64,000 bases of DNA, taken from Lasioglossum baleicum. Taxonomy: Eukaryota > Arthropoda > Insecta > Hymenoptera > Halictidae. The stretch lies in the NCBI RefSeq assembly GCF_051020765.1, contig NW_027469201.1, forward strand, positions 186,001-250,000, given 5' to 3'. A program made the translations under genes and the position numbers. Below, in pieces: positions 23,013-35,266 of the stretch (position 1 is the first letter of the stretch; each line of letters starts with the position of its first letter). Below the pieces are notes generated by a model. It searched no databases, was not told the origin of the DNA, and worked only from the letters and a program-made list of their open reading frames with translations.

Positions 23013-23129
23013 AGGTTTTTTGGGATGCGCATGCGCAGGTTTTGTGGGATGCGCATGCGCAGGTTTTGTGGGATGCGCATGCGCAGGTTTTTTGGGATGC
23101 GCATGCGCAGGTTTTTTGGGATGCGCATG
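23013..23129 (+). repeat. 24-mer cassette 32 (T,G,G,T,T)
   Basis: Four units with two T-type at the end. The GCGGGAGG position downstream reads ACTCGTGCGGAAGG. Confidence 0.95.
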
Positions 23130-23489
23130 GCTAGTCGAGCAAAAACACGTGCGAGAGGATGCATCCCGCAGGCTAGTCGAGCAAAAACACGTGCGAGAGG
23201 ATGCATCCCGCAGGCTAGTCGAGTAAAAACACGTGCGAGAGGATACATCCCGCAGGCTAGTCGAGTAAAAACACGTGCGAGAGGATGCATCCCGCAGGCT
23301 AGTCGAGTAAAAACTCGTGCGGAAGGATGCATCCCGCAGGCTAGTCGAGTAAAAACACGTGCGAGAGGATGCATCCCGCAGGCTAGTCGAGCAAAAACAC
23401 GTGCGAGAGGATGCATCCCGCAGGCTAGTCGAGTAAAAACACGTGCGGGAGGATGCATCCCGTAGGCTAGTCGAGTAAAAACACGTGCG

Positions 23490-23558
23490 AGGTTTTGTGG
23501 GATGCGCATGCGCAGGTTTTTTGGGATGCGCATGCGCAGGTTTTTTGGGATGCGCATG
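23490..23558 (+). repeat. 24-mer cassette 33 (G,T,T)
   Basis: Preceded by a CCCGTAGG monomer, followed by plain monomers. Confidence 0.95.
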
Positions 23559-24589
23559 GCTAGTCGAGTAAAAACACGTGCGAGAGGATGCATCCCGCAG
23601 GCTAGTCGAGTAAAAACACGTGCGAGAGGATGCATCCCGCAGGCTAGTCGAGTAAAAACACGTGCGAGAGGATGCATCCCGCAGGCTAGTCGAGTAAAAA
23701 CACGTGCGAGAGCATGCATCCCGCAGGCTAGTCGAGTAAAAACACGTGCGAGAGGGTGCATCCCGCAGGCTGGTCGAGTAAAAACACGTGCGAGAGGATG
23801 CATCCCGCAGGCTAGTCCAGTAAAAACACGTGCGAGAGGATGCATCCCGCAGGCTAGTCGAGTAAAAACACGTGCGGGAGGATGCATCCCGCAGGCTAGT
23901 CGAGCAAAAACACGTGCGAGAGGATGCATCCCGCAGGCTAGTCGAGCAAAAACACGTGCGAGAGGATGCATCCCGCAGGCTAGTCGAGCAAAAACACGTG
24001 CGAGATGATGCATCCCGCAGGCTAGTCGAGTAAAAACACGTGCGAGAGGATACATCCCGCAGGCTAGTCGAGTAAAAACTCGTGCGAGAGGATGCATACC
24101 GCAGGCTAGTCGAGTAAAAACACGTGCGGGAGGATGCATCCCGCAGGCTAGTCGAGTAAAAACACGTGCGAGAGGATGCATCCTGCAGGCTAGTCGAGTA
24201 AAACACGTGCGAGAGGATGCATCCCGCAGGCTAGTCGAGCAAAAACACGTGCGAGAGGATGCATCCCGCAGGCTAGTCGAGCAACAACACGTGCGAGAGG
24301 ATGCATCCCGCAGGCTAGTCGAGCAAAAACACGTGCGAGAGGATGCATCCCGCGGGCTAGTCGAGCAAAAACACGTGCGAGAGGATGCATCCCGCAGGCT
24401 AGTCGAGTAAAAACACGTGCGACATGATGCTTCCCGCAGGCTAGTCGAGTAAAAACACGTGCGAGAGGATGCATCCCGCAGGCTAGTCGAGTAAAAACAC
24501 GTGCGAGAGGATGCATCCCGCAGGCTAGTCGAGTAAAAACACGTGCGAGAGGATGCATCCCGCAGGCTAGTCGAGTAAAAACACGTGCG

Positions 24590-24706
24590 AGGTTTTGTGG
24601 GATGCGCATGCGCAGGTTTTGTGGGATGCGCATGCGCAGGTTTTGTGGGATGCGCATGCGCAGGTTTTTTGGGATGCGCATGCGCAGGTTTTTTGGGATG
24701 CGCATG
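24590..24706 (+). repeat. 24-mer cassette 34 (G,G,G,T,T)
   Basis: Four units; followed by GAGCAAA, GAGCAAA, GATAC, plain, GCGGGAGG. Confidence 0.95.
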
Positions 24707-25108
24707 GCTAGTCGAGCAAAAACACGTGCGAGAGGATGCATCCCGCAGGCTAGTCGAGCAAAAACACGTGCGAGAGGATGCATCCCGCAGGCTAGTCGAG
24801 TAAAAACACGTGCGAGAGGATACATCCCGCAGGCTAGTCGAGTAAAAACACGTGCGAGAGGATGCATCCCGCAGGCTAGTCGAGTAAAAACACGTGCGGG
24901 AGGATGCATCCCGCAGGCTAGTCGAGCAAAAACACGTGCGAGAGGATGCATCCCGCAGGCTAGTCGAGCAAAAACACGTGCGAGAGGATGCATCCCGCAG
25001 GCTATTCGAGCAAAAACACGTGCGAGAGGATGCATCCCGCAGGCTAGTCGAGTAAAAACACGTGCGGGAGGATGCATCCCGCAGGCTAGTCGAGTAAAAA
25101 CACGTGCG

Positions 25109-25177
25109 AGGTTTTGTGGGATGCGCATGCGCAGGTTTTTTGGGATGCGCATGCGTAGGTTTTTTGGGATGCGCATG
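25109..25177 (+). repeat. 24-mer cassette 35 (G,T,T)
   Basis: The second unit ends GCATGCGTAGG; the right flank is GGCTTGTCG, a private change. Confidence 0.95.
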
Positions 25178-26291
25178 GCTTGTCGAGTAAAAACACGTGC
25201 GAGAGGATGCATCCCGCAGGCTAATCGAGTAAAAACACGTGCGAGAGGATGCATCCCGCAGGCTAGTCGAGTAAAAACACGTGCGAGAGGATGCATCCCG
25301 CAGGCTAGTCGAGTAAAAACACGTGCGAGAGGATGCATCCCGCAGGCTAGTCGAGTAAAAACACGTGCGAGAGGATGCATCCCGCAGGCTAGTCGAGTAA
25401 AAACACGTGCGAGAGGATGCATCCCGCAGGCTAGTGGAGTAAAAACACGTGCGAGAGGATACATCCCGAAGGCTAGTCGAGTAAAAACACGTGCGAGAGC
25501 ATGCATCCCGCAGGCTAGTCGAGTAAAAACACGTGCGAGAGGGTGCATCCCGCAGGCTGGTCGAGTAAAAACACGTGCGAGAGGATGCATCCCGCAGGTT
25601 AGTCCAGTAAAAACACGTGCGAGAGGATGCATCCCGCAGGCTAGTCGAGTAAAAACACGTGCGGGAGGATGCATCCCGCAGGCTAGTCGAGCAAAAACAC
25701 GTGCGAGAGGATGCATCCCGCAGGCTAGTCGAGTAAAAACACGTGCGGGAGGATGCATCCCGCAGGCTAGTCGAGTAAAAACACGTGCGAGAGGATGCAT
25801 CCTGCAGGCTAGTCGAGTAAAACACGTGCGAGAGGATGCATCCCGCAGGCTAGTCGAGCAAAAACACGTGCGAGAGGATGCATACCGCAGGCTGGTCGAG
25901 CAAAAACACGTGCGAGAGGATGCATCCCGCAGGCTAGTCGAGTAAAAACACGTGCGAGAGGATGCTTCCCGCAGGCTAGTCGAGTAAAAACGCGTGCGAG
26001 AGGATGCATCCCGCAGGCTAGCAGAGTAAAACACGTGCGTGAGGATGCATCCCGCAGGCTAGTCGAGCAAAAACACGTGCGAGAGGATGCATCCCGCAGT
26101 CTAGTCGAGCAAAAACACGTGCGAGAGGATGCATCCCGCAGGCTAGTCGAGCAAAAACACGTGCGAGATGATGCATCCCGCAGGCTAGTCGAGTAAAAAC
26201 ACGTGCGAGAGGATACATCCCGCAGGCTAGTCGAGTAAAAACACGTGCGAGAGGATGCATCCCGCAGGCTAGTCGAGTAAAAACACGTGCG

Positions 26292-26360
26292 ACGTTTTGT
26301 GGGATGCGCATGCGCAGGTTTTTTGGGATGCGCATGCGCAGGTTTTATGGGATGCGCATG
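26292..26360 (+). repeat. 24-mer cassette 36 (G,T, altered terminal)
   Basis: Starts GACGTTTTG rather than GAGGTTTTG; the terminal unit has TTTTATGGG, neither G nor T type. Confidence 0.95.
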
Positions 26361-27097
26361 GCTAGTCGAGTAAAAACACGTGCGAGAGGATGCATCCCGC
26401 AGGCTAGTCGAGTAAAAACACGTGCGAGAGGATGCATCCCGCAGGCTAGTCGAGCAAAAACACGTGCGAGAGGATGCATCCCGCAGGCTAGTCCAGTAAA
26501 AACACGTGCGAGAGGATGCTTCCCGCAGGCTAGTCGAGTAAAAACGCGTGCGAGAGGATGCTTCCCGCAGGCTATTCGAGTAAAAACACGTGCGAGAGGA
26601 TGCATCCCGCAGGCTAGTCGAGTAAAAACACGTGCGAGAGGATGCATCCCGCAGGCTAGTCGAGTAAAAACACGTGCGAGAGGATGCATCCCGCAGGCTA
26701 GTCGAGTAAAAACACGTGCGAGAGGATGCATCCCGCAGGCTAGTCGAGCAAAAACACGTGCGAGAGGATGCATCCCGCAGGCTAGTCGCGTAAAAACACG
26801 TGCGAGAGGATGCATCCCGCAGGCTAGTCGAGTAAAACACGTGCGTGAGGATGCATTCCGCAGGCTAGTCGAATAAAAACACGTGCGAGAAAATGCATCC
26901 CGCAGGCTAGTCGCGTAAAAACACGTGCGAGAGGATGCACCCCGCAGGCTAGTCGAGTAAAAACACGTGCGAGAGGGTGCTTCCCGCAGGCTAGTCGAGT
27001 AAAAACACGTGCGAGAGGATGCATCCCGCAGGCTAGTCGAGTAAAAACACGTGCGAGAGGATGCATCCCGCAGGCTAGTCGAGTAAAAACACGTGCG

Positions 27098-27214
27098 AGG
27101 TTTTCTGGGATGCGCATGCGCAGGTTTTGTGGGATGCGCATGCGCAGGTTTTGTGGGATGCGCATGCGCAGGTTTTGTGGGATGCGCATGCGCAGGTTTT
27201 TTGGGATGCGCATG
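27098..27214 (+). repeat. 24-mer cassette 37 (C,G,G,G,T)
   Basis: First unit has TTTTCTGGG, a unique third base at the G/T position. Otherwise like cassette 31. Confidence 0.95.
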
Positions 27215-27870
27215 GCTAGTCGAGCAAAAACACGTGCGAGAGGATGCATCCCGCAGGCTAGTCGAGCAAAAACACGTGCGAGAGGATGCATCCCGCAGGC
27301 TAGTCGAGTAAAAACACGTGCGAGAGGATACATCCCGCAGGCTAGTCGAGTAAAAACACGTGCGAGAGGATGCATCCCGCAGGCTAGTCGAGTAAAAACA
27401 CGTGCGGGAGGATGTATCCCGCAGGCTAGTCGAGTAAAAACACGTGCGAGAGGATGCATCCCGCAGGCTAGTCGAGCAAAAACACGTGCGAGAGGATGCA
27501 TCCCGCAGGCTAGTCGAGTAAAAACACGTGCGGGAGGATGCATCCCGCAGGCTAGTCGAGTAAAAACACGTGCGAGAGGATGCATCCCGCAGGCTAGTCG
27601 CGTAAAAACACGTGCGAGAGGATGCATCCCGCAGGCTAGTCGAGTAAAAACACGTGCGAGAGGATGCATCCCGCAGGCTAGTCGAGTAAAAACACGTGCG
27701 AGAGGATGCATCCCGCAGGCTAGTCCAGTAAAAACACGTGCGAGAGGATGCATCCCGCAGGCTAGTCGAGTAAAAACACGTGCGAGAGGATGCATCCCGC
27801 AGGCTAGTCCATTAAAAACACGTGCGAGAGGATGCATCCCGCAGGCTAGTCGAGTAAAAAAACCCGTGCG

Positions 27871-27963
27871 AGGTTTTGTGGGATGCGCATGCGCAGGTTT
27901 TGTGGGATGCGCATGCGCAGGTTTTTTGGGATGCGCATGCGCAGGTTTTTTGGGATGCGCATG
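27871..27963 (+). repeat. 24-mer cassette 38 (G,G,T,T)
   Basis: Its left arm is abnormal: TAAAAAAACCCGTGCG (about 27,855-27,870), two bases longer than usual. Confidence 0.95.
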
Positions 27964-30900
27964 GCTATTCGAGCAAAAACGCGTGCGAGAGGATGCATCC
28001 CGCAGGCTAGTCGAGCAAAAATACGTGCGAGAGGATGCATCCCGCAGGCTAGTCGAGTAAAAACACGTGCGAGAGGATACATCCCGCAGGCTAGTCGAGT
28101 AAAAACACGTGCGAGAGGATGCATCCCGCAGGCTAGTCGAGTAAAAACACGTGCGGGAGGATGCATCCCGCAGGCTAGTCGAGTAAAACACGTGCGCGAG
28201 GATGCATCCCGCAGGCTAGTCGAGTAAAAACACGTGCGAGAGGATGCATCCCGCAGGCTAGTGGAGTAAAAACACGTGCGAGAGGATACATCCCGCAGGC
28301 TAGTCGAGTAAAAACACGTGCGAGAGCATGCATCCCGCAGGCTAGTCGCGTAAAAACACGTGCGAGAGGGTGCATCCCGCAGGCTGGTCGAGTAAAAACA
28401 CGTGCGAGAGGATGCATCCCGCAGGCTAGTCCAGTAAAAACACGTGCGAGAGGATGCATCCCGCAGGCTAGTCGAATAAAAACACATGAGGGAGGATGCA
28501 TCCCGCAGGCTAGTCGCGTAAAAACACGTGCGAGAGGATGCATCCCGCAGGCTAGTCGAGTAAAAACACGTGCGAGAGGATGCATCCCGCAGGCTAGTCG
28601 AGTAAAAACACGTGCGAGAGGATGCATCCTGCAGGCTAGTCGAGTAAAACACGTGCGTGAGGATGCATTCCGCAGGCTAGTCGAATAAAAACACGTGCGA
28701 GAAAATGCATCCCGCAGGCTAGTCGCGTAAAAACACGTGCGAGAGGATGCACCCCGCAGGCTAGTGGAGTAAAAACACGTGCGAGAGGATACATCCCGCA
28801 GGCTAGTCGAGTAAAAACACGTGCGAGAGCATGCATCCCGCAGGCTAGTCGCGTAAAAACACGTGCGAGAGGGTGCATCCCGCAGGCTGGTCGAGTAAAA
28901 ACACGTGCGAGAGGATGCATCCCGCAGGCTAGTCCAGTAAAAACACGTGCGAGAGGATGCATCCCGCAGGCTAGTCGAATAAAAACACATGAGGGAGGAT
29001 GCATCCCGCAGGCTAGTCGCGTAAAAACACGTGCGAGAGGATGCATCCCGCAGGCTAGTCGAGTAAAAACACGTGCGAGAGGATGCATCCCGCAGGCTAG
29101 TCGAGTAAAAACACGTGCGAGAGGATGCATCCTGCAGGCTAGTCGAGTAAAACACGTGCGTGAGGATGCATTCCGCAGGCTAGTCGAATAAAAACACGTG
29201 CGAGAAAATGCATCCCGCAGGCTAGTCGCGTAAAAACACGTGCGAGAGGATGCACCCCGCAGGCTAGTCGAGTAAAAACACGTGCGAGAGGATGCATCCC
29301 GCAGGCTAGTCCAGTAAAAACACGTGCGAGAAAATGCATCCCGCAGGCTAGTCGCGTAAAAACACGTGCGAGAGGATGCACCCCGCAGGCTAGTCGAGTA
29401 AAAACACGTGCGAGAGGGTGCTTCCCGCAGGCTAGTCGAGTAAAAACACGTGCGAGAGGATGCATCCCGCAGGCTAGTCGAGTAAAAACACGTGCGAGAG
29501 GATGCATCCCGCAGGCTAGTCCAGTAAAAACACGTGCGAGAGGATGCATCCCGCAGGCTAGTCGAGTAAAAACACGTGCGAGAGGGTGCATCCCGCAGGC
29601 TAGTCGCGTAAAAACACGTGCGAGAGGATGCATCCCGCATGCTAGTCGAGTAAAAACACGTGCGAGAGGATGCATCCCGCAGGCTAGTCGAGTAAAAACA
29701 CGTGCGAGAGGATGCATCCCGCAGGCTAGTCGAGTAAAAACACGTGCGAGAGGATGCATCCCGCAGGCTAGTCGCGTAAAAACACGTGCGAGAGGATGCA
29801 TCCCGCATGCTAGTCGAGTAAAAACACGTGCGAGAGGATGCATCCCGCAGGCTAGTCGAGTAAAAACACGTGCGAGAGGATGCATCCCGCAGGCTAGTCG
29901 AGTAAAAACACGTGCGAGAGGATGCATCCTGCAGGCTAGTCGAGTAAAACACGTGCGTGAGGATGCATTCCGCAGGCTAGTCGAATAAAAACACGTGCGA
30001 GAAAATGCATCCCGCAGGCTAGTCGCGTAAAAACACGTGCGAGAGGATGCACCCCGCAGGCTAGTCGAGTAAAAACACGTGCGAGAGGATGCATCCCGCA
30101 GGCTAGTCCAGTAAAAACACGTGCGAGAAAATGCATCCCGCAGGCTAGTCGCGTAAAAACACGTGCGAGAGGATGCACCCCGCAGGCTAGTCGAGTAAAA
30201 ACACGTGCGAGAGGGTGCTTCCCGCAGGCTAGTCGAGTAAAAACACGTGCGAGAGGATGCATCCCGCAGGCTAGTCGAGTAAAAACACGTGCGAGAGGAT
30301 GCATCCCGCAGGCTAGTCCAGTAAAAACACGTGCGAGAGGATGCATCCCGCAGGCTAGTCGAGTAAAAACACGTGCGAGAGGGTGCATCCCGCAGGCTAG
30401 TCGCGTAAAAACACGTGCGAGAGGATGCATCCCGCATGCTAGTCGAGTAAAAACACGTGCGAGAGGATGCATCCCGCAGGCTAGTCGAGTAAAAACACGT
30501 GCGAGAGGATGCATCCCGCAGGCTAGTCGAGTAAAAACACGTGCGAGAGGATGCATCCTGCAGGCTAGTCGAGTAAAAACACGTGCGAGAGGATGCATCC
30601 CGCAGGCTAGTCGAGTAAAAACACGTGCGAGAGGATGCATCCCGCAGGCTAGTCGAGTAAAAACACGTGCGAGAGGATGCATCCTGCAGGCTAGTCGAGT
30701 AAAACACGTGCGTGAGGATGCATTCCGCAGGCTAGTCGAATAAAAACACGTGCGAGAAAATGCATCCCGCAGGCTAGTCGCGTAAAAACACGTGCGAGAG
30801 GATGCACCCCGCAGGCTAGTCGAGTAAAAACACGTGCGAGAGGGTGCTTCCCGCAGGCTAGTCGAGTAAAAACACGTGCGAGAGGATGCATCCCGCAGGC

Positions 30901-31678
30901 TAGTCGAGTAAAAACACGTGCGAGAGGATGCATCCCGCAGGCTAGTCCAGTAAAAACACGTGCGAGAAAATGCATCCCGCAGGCTAGTCGCGTAAAAACA
31001 CGTGCGAGAGGATGCACCCCGCAGGCTAGTCGAGTAAAAACACGTGCGAGAGGGTGCTTCCCGCAGGCTAGTCGAGTAAAAACACGTGCGAGAGGATGCA
31101 TCCCGCAGGCTAGTCGAGTAAAAACACGTGCGAGAGGATGCATCCCGCAGGCTAGTCGAGTAAAAACACGTGCGAGAGGATGCTTCCCGCAGGCTAGTCG
31201 AGTAAAAACGCGTGCGAGAGGATGCTTCCCGCAGGCTATTCGAGTAAAAACACGTGCGAGAGGATGCATCCCGCAGGCTAGTCGAGTAAAAACACGTGCG
31301 AGAGGATGCATCCCGCAGGCTAGTCGAGTAAAAACACGTGCGAGAGGATGCATCCCGCAGGCTAGTCGAGTAAAAACACGTGCGAGAGGATGCATCCCGC
31401 AGGCTAGTCGAGCAAAAACACGTGCGAGAGGATGCATCCCGCAGGCTAGTCGCGTAAAAACACGTGCGAGAGGATGCATCCCGCAGGCTAGTCGAGTAAA
31501 AACACGTGCGAGAGGATGCATCCCGCAGGCTAGTCGAGCAAAAACACGTGCGAGAGGATGCATCCCGCAGGCTAGTCGAGCAAAAGCACGTGCGAGAGGA
31601 TGCATCCCGCAGGCTAGTCCAGTAAAAACACGTGCGAGAGGATGCATCCCGCCGGCTAGTCGAGTAAAAACACGTGCG
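27871..31678 (+). repeat. Array without cassettes after 27,963, punctuated by 41-mers
   Basis: After its opening cassette this segment has 3.7 kb of 42-mers alone. 41-base monomers at 28,183, 28,644, 29,147, 29,944 and 30,699 are spaced 461, 503, 797 and 755 bp, each a multiple of 42 minus 1. After most of them the order is ATGCATTCC, CGAATA with GCGAGAAAATGC, GTCGCG, GATGCACCC, then GGGTGCTTCC. The units are therefore variable-length repeats cut from one higher-order pattern. No gene is present. Confidence 0.9.
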
Positions 31679-31771
31679 AGGTTTTGTGGGATGCGCGTGC
31701 GCAGGTTTTGTGGGATGCGCATGCGCAGGTTTTTTGGGATGCGCATGCGCAGGTTTTTTGGGATGCGCATG
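31679..31771 (+). repeat. 24-mer cassette 39 (G,G,T,T)
   Basis: First unit has GCGCGTGCGC as in cassettes 8 and 12, but one extra G-type unit. Confidence 0.95.
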
Positions 31772-32215
31772 GCTAGTCGAGCAAAAACACGTGCGAGAGG
31801 ATGCATCCCGCAGGCTAGTCGAGCAAAAACACGTGCGAGAGGATGCATCCCGCAGGCTAGTCGAGTAAAAACACGTGCGAGAGGATACATCCCGCAGGCT
31901 AGTCGAGTAAAAAGACGTGCGAGAGGATGCATCCCGCAGGCTAGTCGAGTAAAAACACATGCGAGAGGATGCATCCCGCAGGCTAGTCGAGTAAAAACAC
32001 GTGCAAGAGGATGCTTCCCGCAGGCTAGTCGAGTAAAAACACGTGCGAGAGGATGCATCCCGCAGGCTAGTCGAGTAAAAACACGTGCGAGAGGATGCAT
32101 CCCGCAGGCTAGTCGAGTAAAAACACGTGCGAGAGGATGCATCCCGCAGGCTAGTCCAGTAAAATCACGTGCGAGAGGATGCATCCCGCCGGCTAGTCGA
32201 GTAAAAACACGTGCG

Positions 32216-32308
32216 AGGTTTTGTGGGATGCGTATGCGCAGGTTTTGTGGAATGCGCATGCGCAGGTTCTGTGGGATGCGCATGCGCAGGTTTTTTGGGA
32301 TGCGCATG
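32216..32308 (+). repeat. 24-mer cassette 40 (G,G,G,T)
   Basis: Fourth copy of the TTCTGTGGG cassette, 14,800 bp from cassette 24. Confidence 0.95.
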
Positions 32309-32818
32309 GCTAGTCGAGCAAAAACACGTGCGAGAGGATGCATCCCGCAGGCTAGTCGAGCAAAAACACGTGCGAGAGGATGCATCCCGCAGGCTAGTCG
32401 AGTAAAACACGTGCGTGAGGATGCATCCCGCAGGCTAGTCGAATAAAAACACGTGCGAGAGGATGCATCCCGCAGGCTAGTCGAGTAAAAACATGTGCGG
32501 GAGGATGCATCCCGCAGGCTAGTCGAGTAAAAACACGTGCGAGAGGATGCATCCTGCCGGCTAGTCGAGTAAAACACGTGCGTGAGGATGCATCCCGCAG
32601 GCTAGTCGAATAAAAACACGTGCGAGAGGATGCATCCCGCAGGCTAGTCGCGTAAAAACACGTGCGAGAGGATGCATCCCGCAGGCTAGTCGAGTAAAAA
32701 CACGTGCGAGAGGGTGCTTCCCGCAGGCTAGTCGAGTAAAAACACGTGCGAGAGGATGCATCCCGCAGGCTAGTCGCGTAAAAACACGTGCGAGAGGATG
32801 CATCCCGCAGGCTAGTCG

Positions 32819-34042
32819 AGTAAAAACACGTGCGAGAGGGTGCATCCCGCAGGCTAGTCGAGCAAAAACACGTGCGAGAGGATGCATCCCGCAGGCTAGT
32901 CGAGTAAAAACACGTGCGAGGTTTTGTGGGATGCGCATGCGCAGGTTTTGTGGGATGCGCATGCGCAGGTTTTTTGGGATGCGCATGGCTAGTCGACCAA
33001 AAACGCGTGCGAGAGGATGCAGCCCGCAGGCTAGTCGAGCAAAAACACGTGCGAGAGGATGCATCCCGCAGGCTAGTCGAGTAAAAACACGTGCGAGAGG
33101 ATACATCCCGCAGGCTAGTCGAGTAAAAACACGTGCGAGAGGATGCATCCCGCAGGCTAGTCGAGTAAAAACACGTGCGGGAGGATGCATCCCGCAGGCT
33201 AGTCGAGTAAAACACGTGCGTGAGGATGCATCCCGCAGGCTAGTCGAGTAAAAACACGTGCGAGAGGATGCATCGCGCAGGCTAGTGGAGTAAAAACACG
33301 TGCGAGAGGATGCATCCCGCAGGCTGGTCCAGTAAAAACACGTGCGAGAGGATGCATCCCGCAGGCTAGTCGAGTAAAAACACGTGCGAGAGGATGCATC
33401 CCGCAGGCTAGTCGAGCAAAAACACGTGCGAGAGGATACATCCCGCAGGCTAGTCGAGCAAAAACACGTGCGAGAGGATGCATCCCGCAGGCTAGTCGAG
33501 CAAAAACACGTGCGAGAGGATGCATCCCGCAGGCTAGTCGAGCAAAAACACGTGCGAGAGGATGCATCCCGCAGGCTAGTCGAGTAAAACACGTGCGAGA
33601 GGATGCATCCCGCAGGCTAGTCGAGTAAAAACACGTGCGAGAGGATGCTTCCCGCAGGCTAGTCGAGTAAAAACACGTGCGAGAGGATGCTTCCCGCAGG
33701 CTAGTCGAGTAAAAACACGTGCGAGAGGATGCATCCCGCAGGCTAGTCGAGCAAAAACACGTGCGAGAGGATACATCCCGCAGGCTAGTCGAGCAAAAAC
33801 ACGTGCGAGAGGATGCATCCCGCAGGCTAGTCGAGCAAAAACACGTGCGAGAGGATGCATCCCGCAGGTTAGTCGAGCAAAAACACGTGCGAGAGGATGC
33901 ATCCCGCAGGCTAGTCGAGTAAAACACGTGCGAGAGGAGTCATCCCGCAGGCTAGTCGAGTTAAAACACGTGCGAGAGGATGCTTCCCGCAGGCTAGTCG
34001 AGTAAAAACACGTGCGAGAGGATGCTTCCCGCAGGCTAGTCG
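32819..34042 (+). repeat. 1,224-bp tandem unit, copy A
   Basis: Opens with GGGTGC and GAGCAAA monomers and a cassette at 32,919, then a monomer with the unusual GTCGACCAAAAACGCG and GATGCAGCC. 41-mers lie at 33,207, 33,584 and 33,919, the last followed by the private AGGAGTCATCCC and GAGTTAAAACACG monomers. All recur 1,224 bp downstream. Confidence 0.9.
32919..32987 (+). repeat. 24-mer cassette 41 (G,G,T)
   Basis: Followed by GCTAGTCGACC, private to this and the next cassette. Confidence 0.95.
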
Positions 34043-35266
34043 AGTAAAAACACGTGCGAGAGGGTGCATCCCGCAGGCTAGTCGAGCAAAAACACGTGCG
34101 AGAGGATGCATCCCGCAGGCTAGTCGAGTAAAAACACGTGCGAGGTTTTGTGGGATGCGCATGCGCAGGTTTTGTGGGATGCGCATGCGCAGGTTTTTTG
34201 GGATGCGCATGGCTAGTCGACCAAAAACGCGTGCGAGAGGATGCAGCCCGCAGGCTAGTCGAGCAAAAACACGTGCGAGAGGATGCATCCCGCAGGCTAG
34301 TCGAGTAAAAACACGTGCGAGAGGATACATCCCGCAGGCTAGTCGAGTAAAAACACGTGCGAGAGGATGCATCCCGCAGGCTAGTCGAGTAAAAACACGT
34401 GCGGGAGGATGCATCCCGCAGGCTAGTCGAGTAAAACACGTGCGTGAGGATGCATCCCGCAGGCTAGTCGAGTAAAAACACGTGCGAGAGGATGCATCGC
34501 GCAGGCTAGTGGAGTAAAAACACGTGCGAGAGGATGCATCCCGCAGGCTGGTCCAGTAAAAACACGTGCGAGAGGATGCATCCCGCAGGCTAGTCGAGTA
34601 AAAACACGTGCGAGAGGATGCATCCCGCAGGCTAGTCGAGCAAAAACACGTGCGAGAGGATACATCCCGCAGGCTAGTCGAGCAAAAACACGTGCGAGAG
34701 GATGCATCCCGCAGGCTAGTCGAGCAAAAACACGTGCGAGAGGATGCATCCCGCAGGCTAGTCGAGCAAAAACACGTGCGAGAGGATGCATCCCGCAGGC
34801 TAGTCGAGTAAAACACGTGCGAGAGGATGCATCCCGCAGGCTAGTCGAGTAAAAACACGTGCGAGAGGATGCTTCCCGCAGGCTAGTCGAGTAAAAACAC
34901 GTGCGAGAGGATGCTTCCCGCAGGCTAGTCGAGTAAAAACACGTGCGAGAGGATGCATCCCGCAGGCTAGTCGAGCAAAAACACGTGCGAGAGGATACAT
35001 CCCGCAGGCTAGTCGAGCAAAAACACGTGCGAGAGGATGCATCCCGCAGGCTAGTCGAGCAAAAACACGTGCGAGAGGATGCATCCCGCAGGTTAGTCGA
35101 GCAAAAACACGTGCGAGAGGATGCATCCCGCAGGCTAGTCGAGTAAAACACGTGCGAGAGGAGTCATCCCGCAGGCTAGTCGAGTTAAAACACGTGCGAG
35201 AGGATGCTTCCCGCAGGCTAGTCGAGTAAAAACACGTGCGAGAGGATGCTTCCCGCAGGCTAGTCG
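34043..35266 (+). repeat. 1,224-bp tandem unit, copy B
   Basis: Repeats 32,819-34,042 marker for marker, including the ATCGCGCAG monomer (33,272 and 34,496), the GCAGGTTAG monomer and the private AGGAGTCATCCC monomer (33,937 and 35,161). I noticed no difference until the final monomer. It runs into plain monomers near 35,267. Confidence 0.9.
34143..34211 (+). repeat. 24-mer cassette 42 (G,G,T)
   Basis: Copy of cassette 41, offset 1,224 bp. Confidence 0.95.

Larger units (their letters stand above)
22158..27870 (+). repeat. Mosaic segment rich in multi-unit cassettes
   Basis: Eight of the nine kilobase-scale blocks here open with a cassette, four of which have four 24-mers (22,158, 23,013, 24,590, 27,098). 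After most of these the monomer order is the same: two GAGCAAA monomers, one GATAC, one plain, one GCGGGAGG. 41-mers reappear at 24,198, 25,817, 26,026 and 26,832 after a gap since 17,769. The stretch 26,361-26,580 (plain, plain, GAGCAAA, two GATGCTTCC with one ACGCG, then CTATTCG) repeats the order seen at 1,593-1,810. Confidence 0.85.
31500..32850 (+). repeat. Shortened copy of the family-1/family-2 junction
   Basis: The order of rare markers matches 8,850-10,770: GAGCAAAAG, GTCCAG, CCCGCCGGC, a cassette with GCGCGTGCGC in its first unit (31,679, compare 9,013), AAAAAGACG, ACATGCG, a GCAAGAGG/GATGCTTCC monomer, AAAATCACG, then the cassette with TTCTGTGGG (32,216, compare 10,156). The two cassettes are 537 bp apart here and 1,143 bp apart there. 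The 606-bp difference equals fifteen 42-mers lost and one 24-mer gained. Confidence 0.85.
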
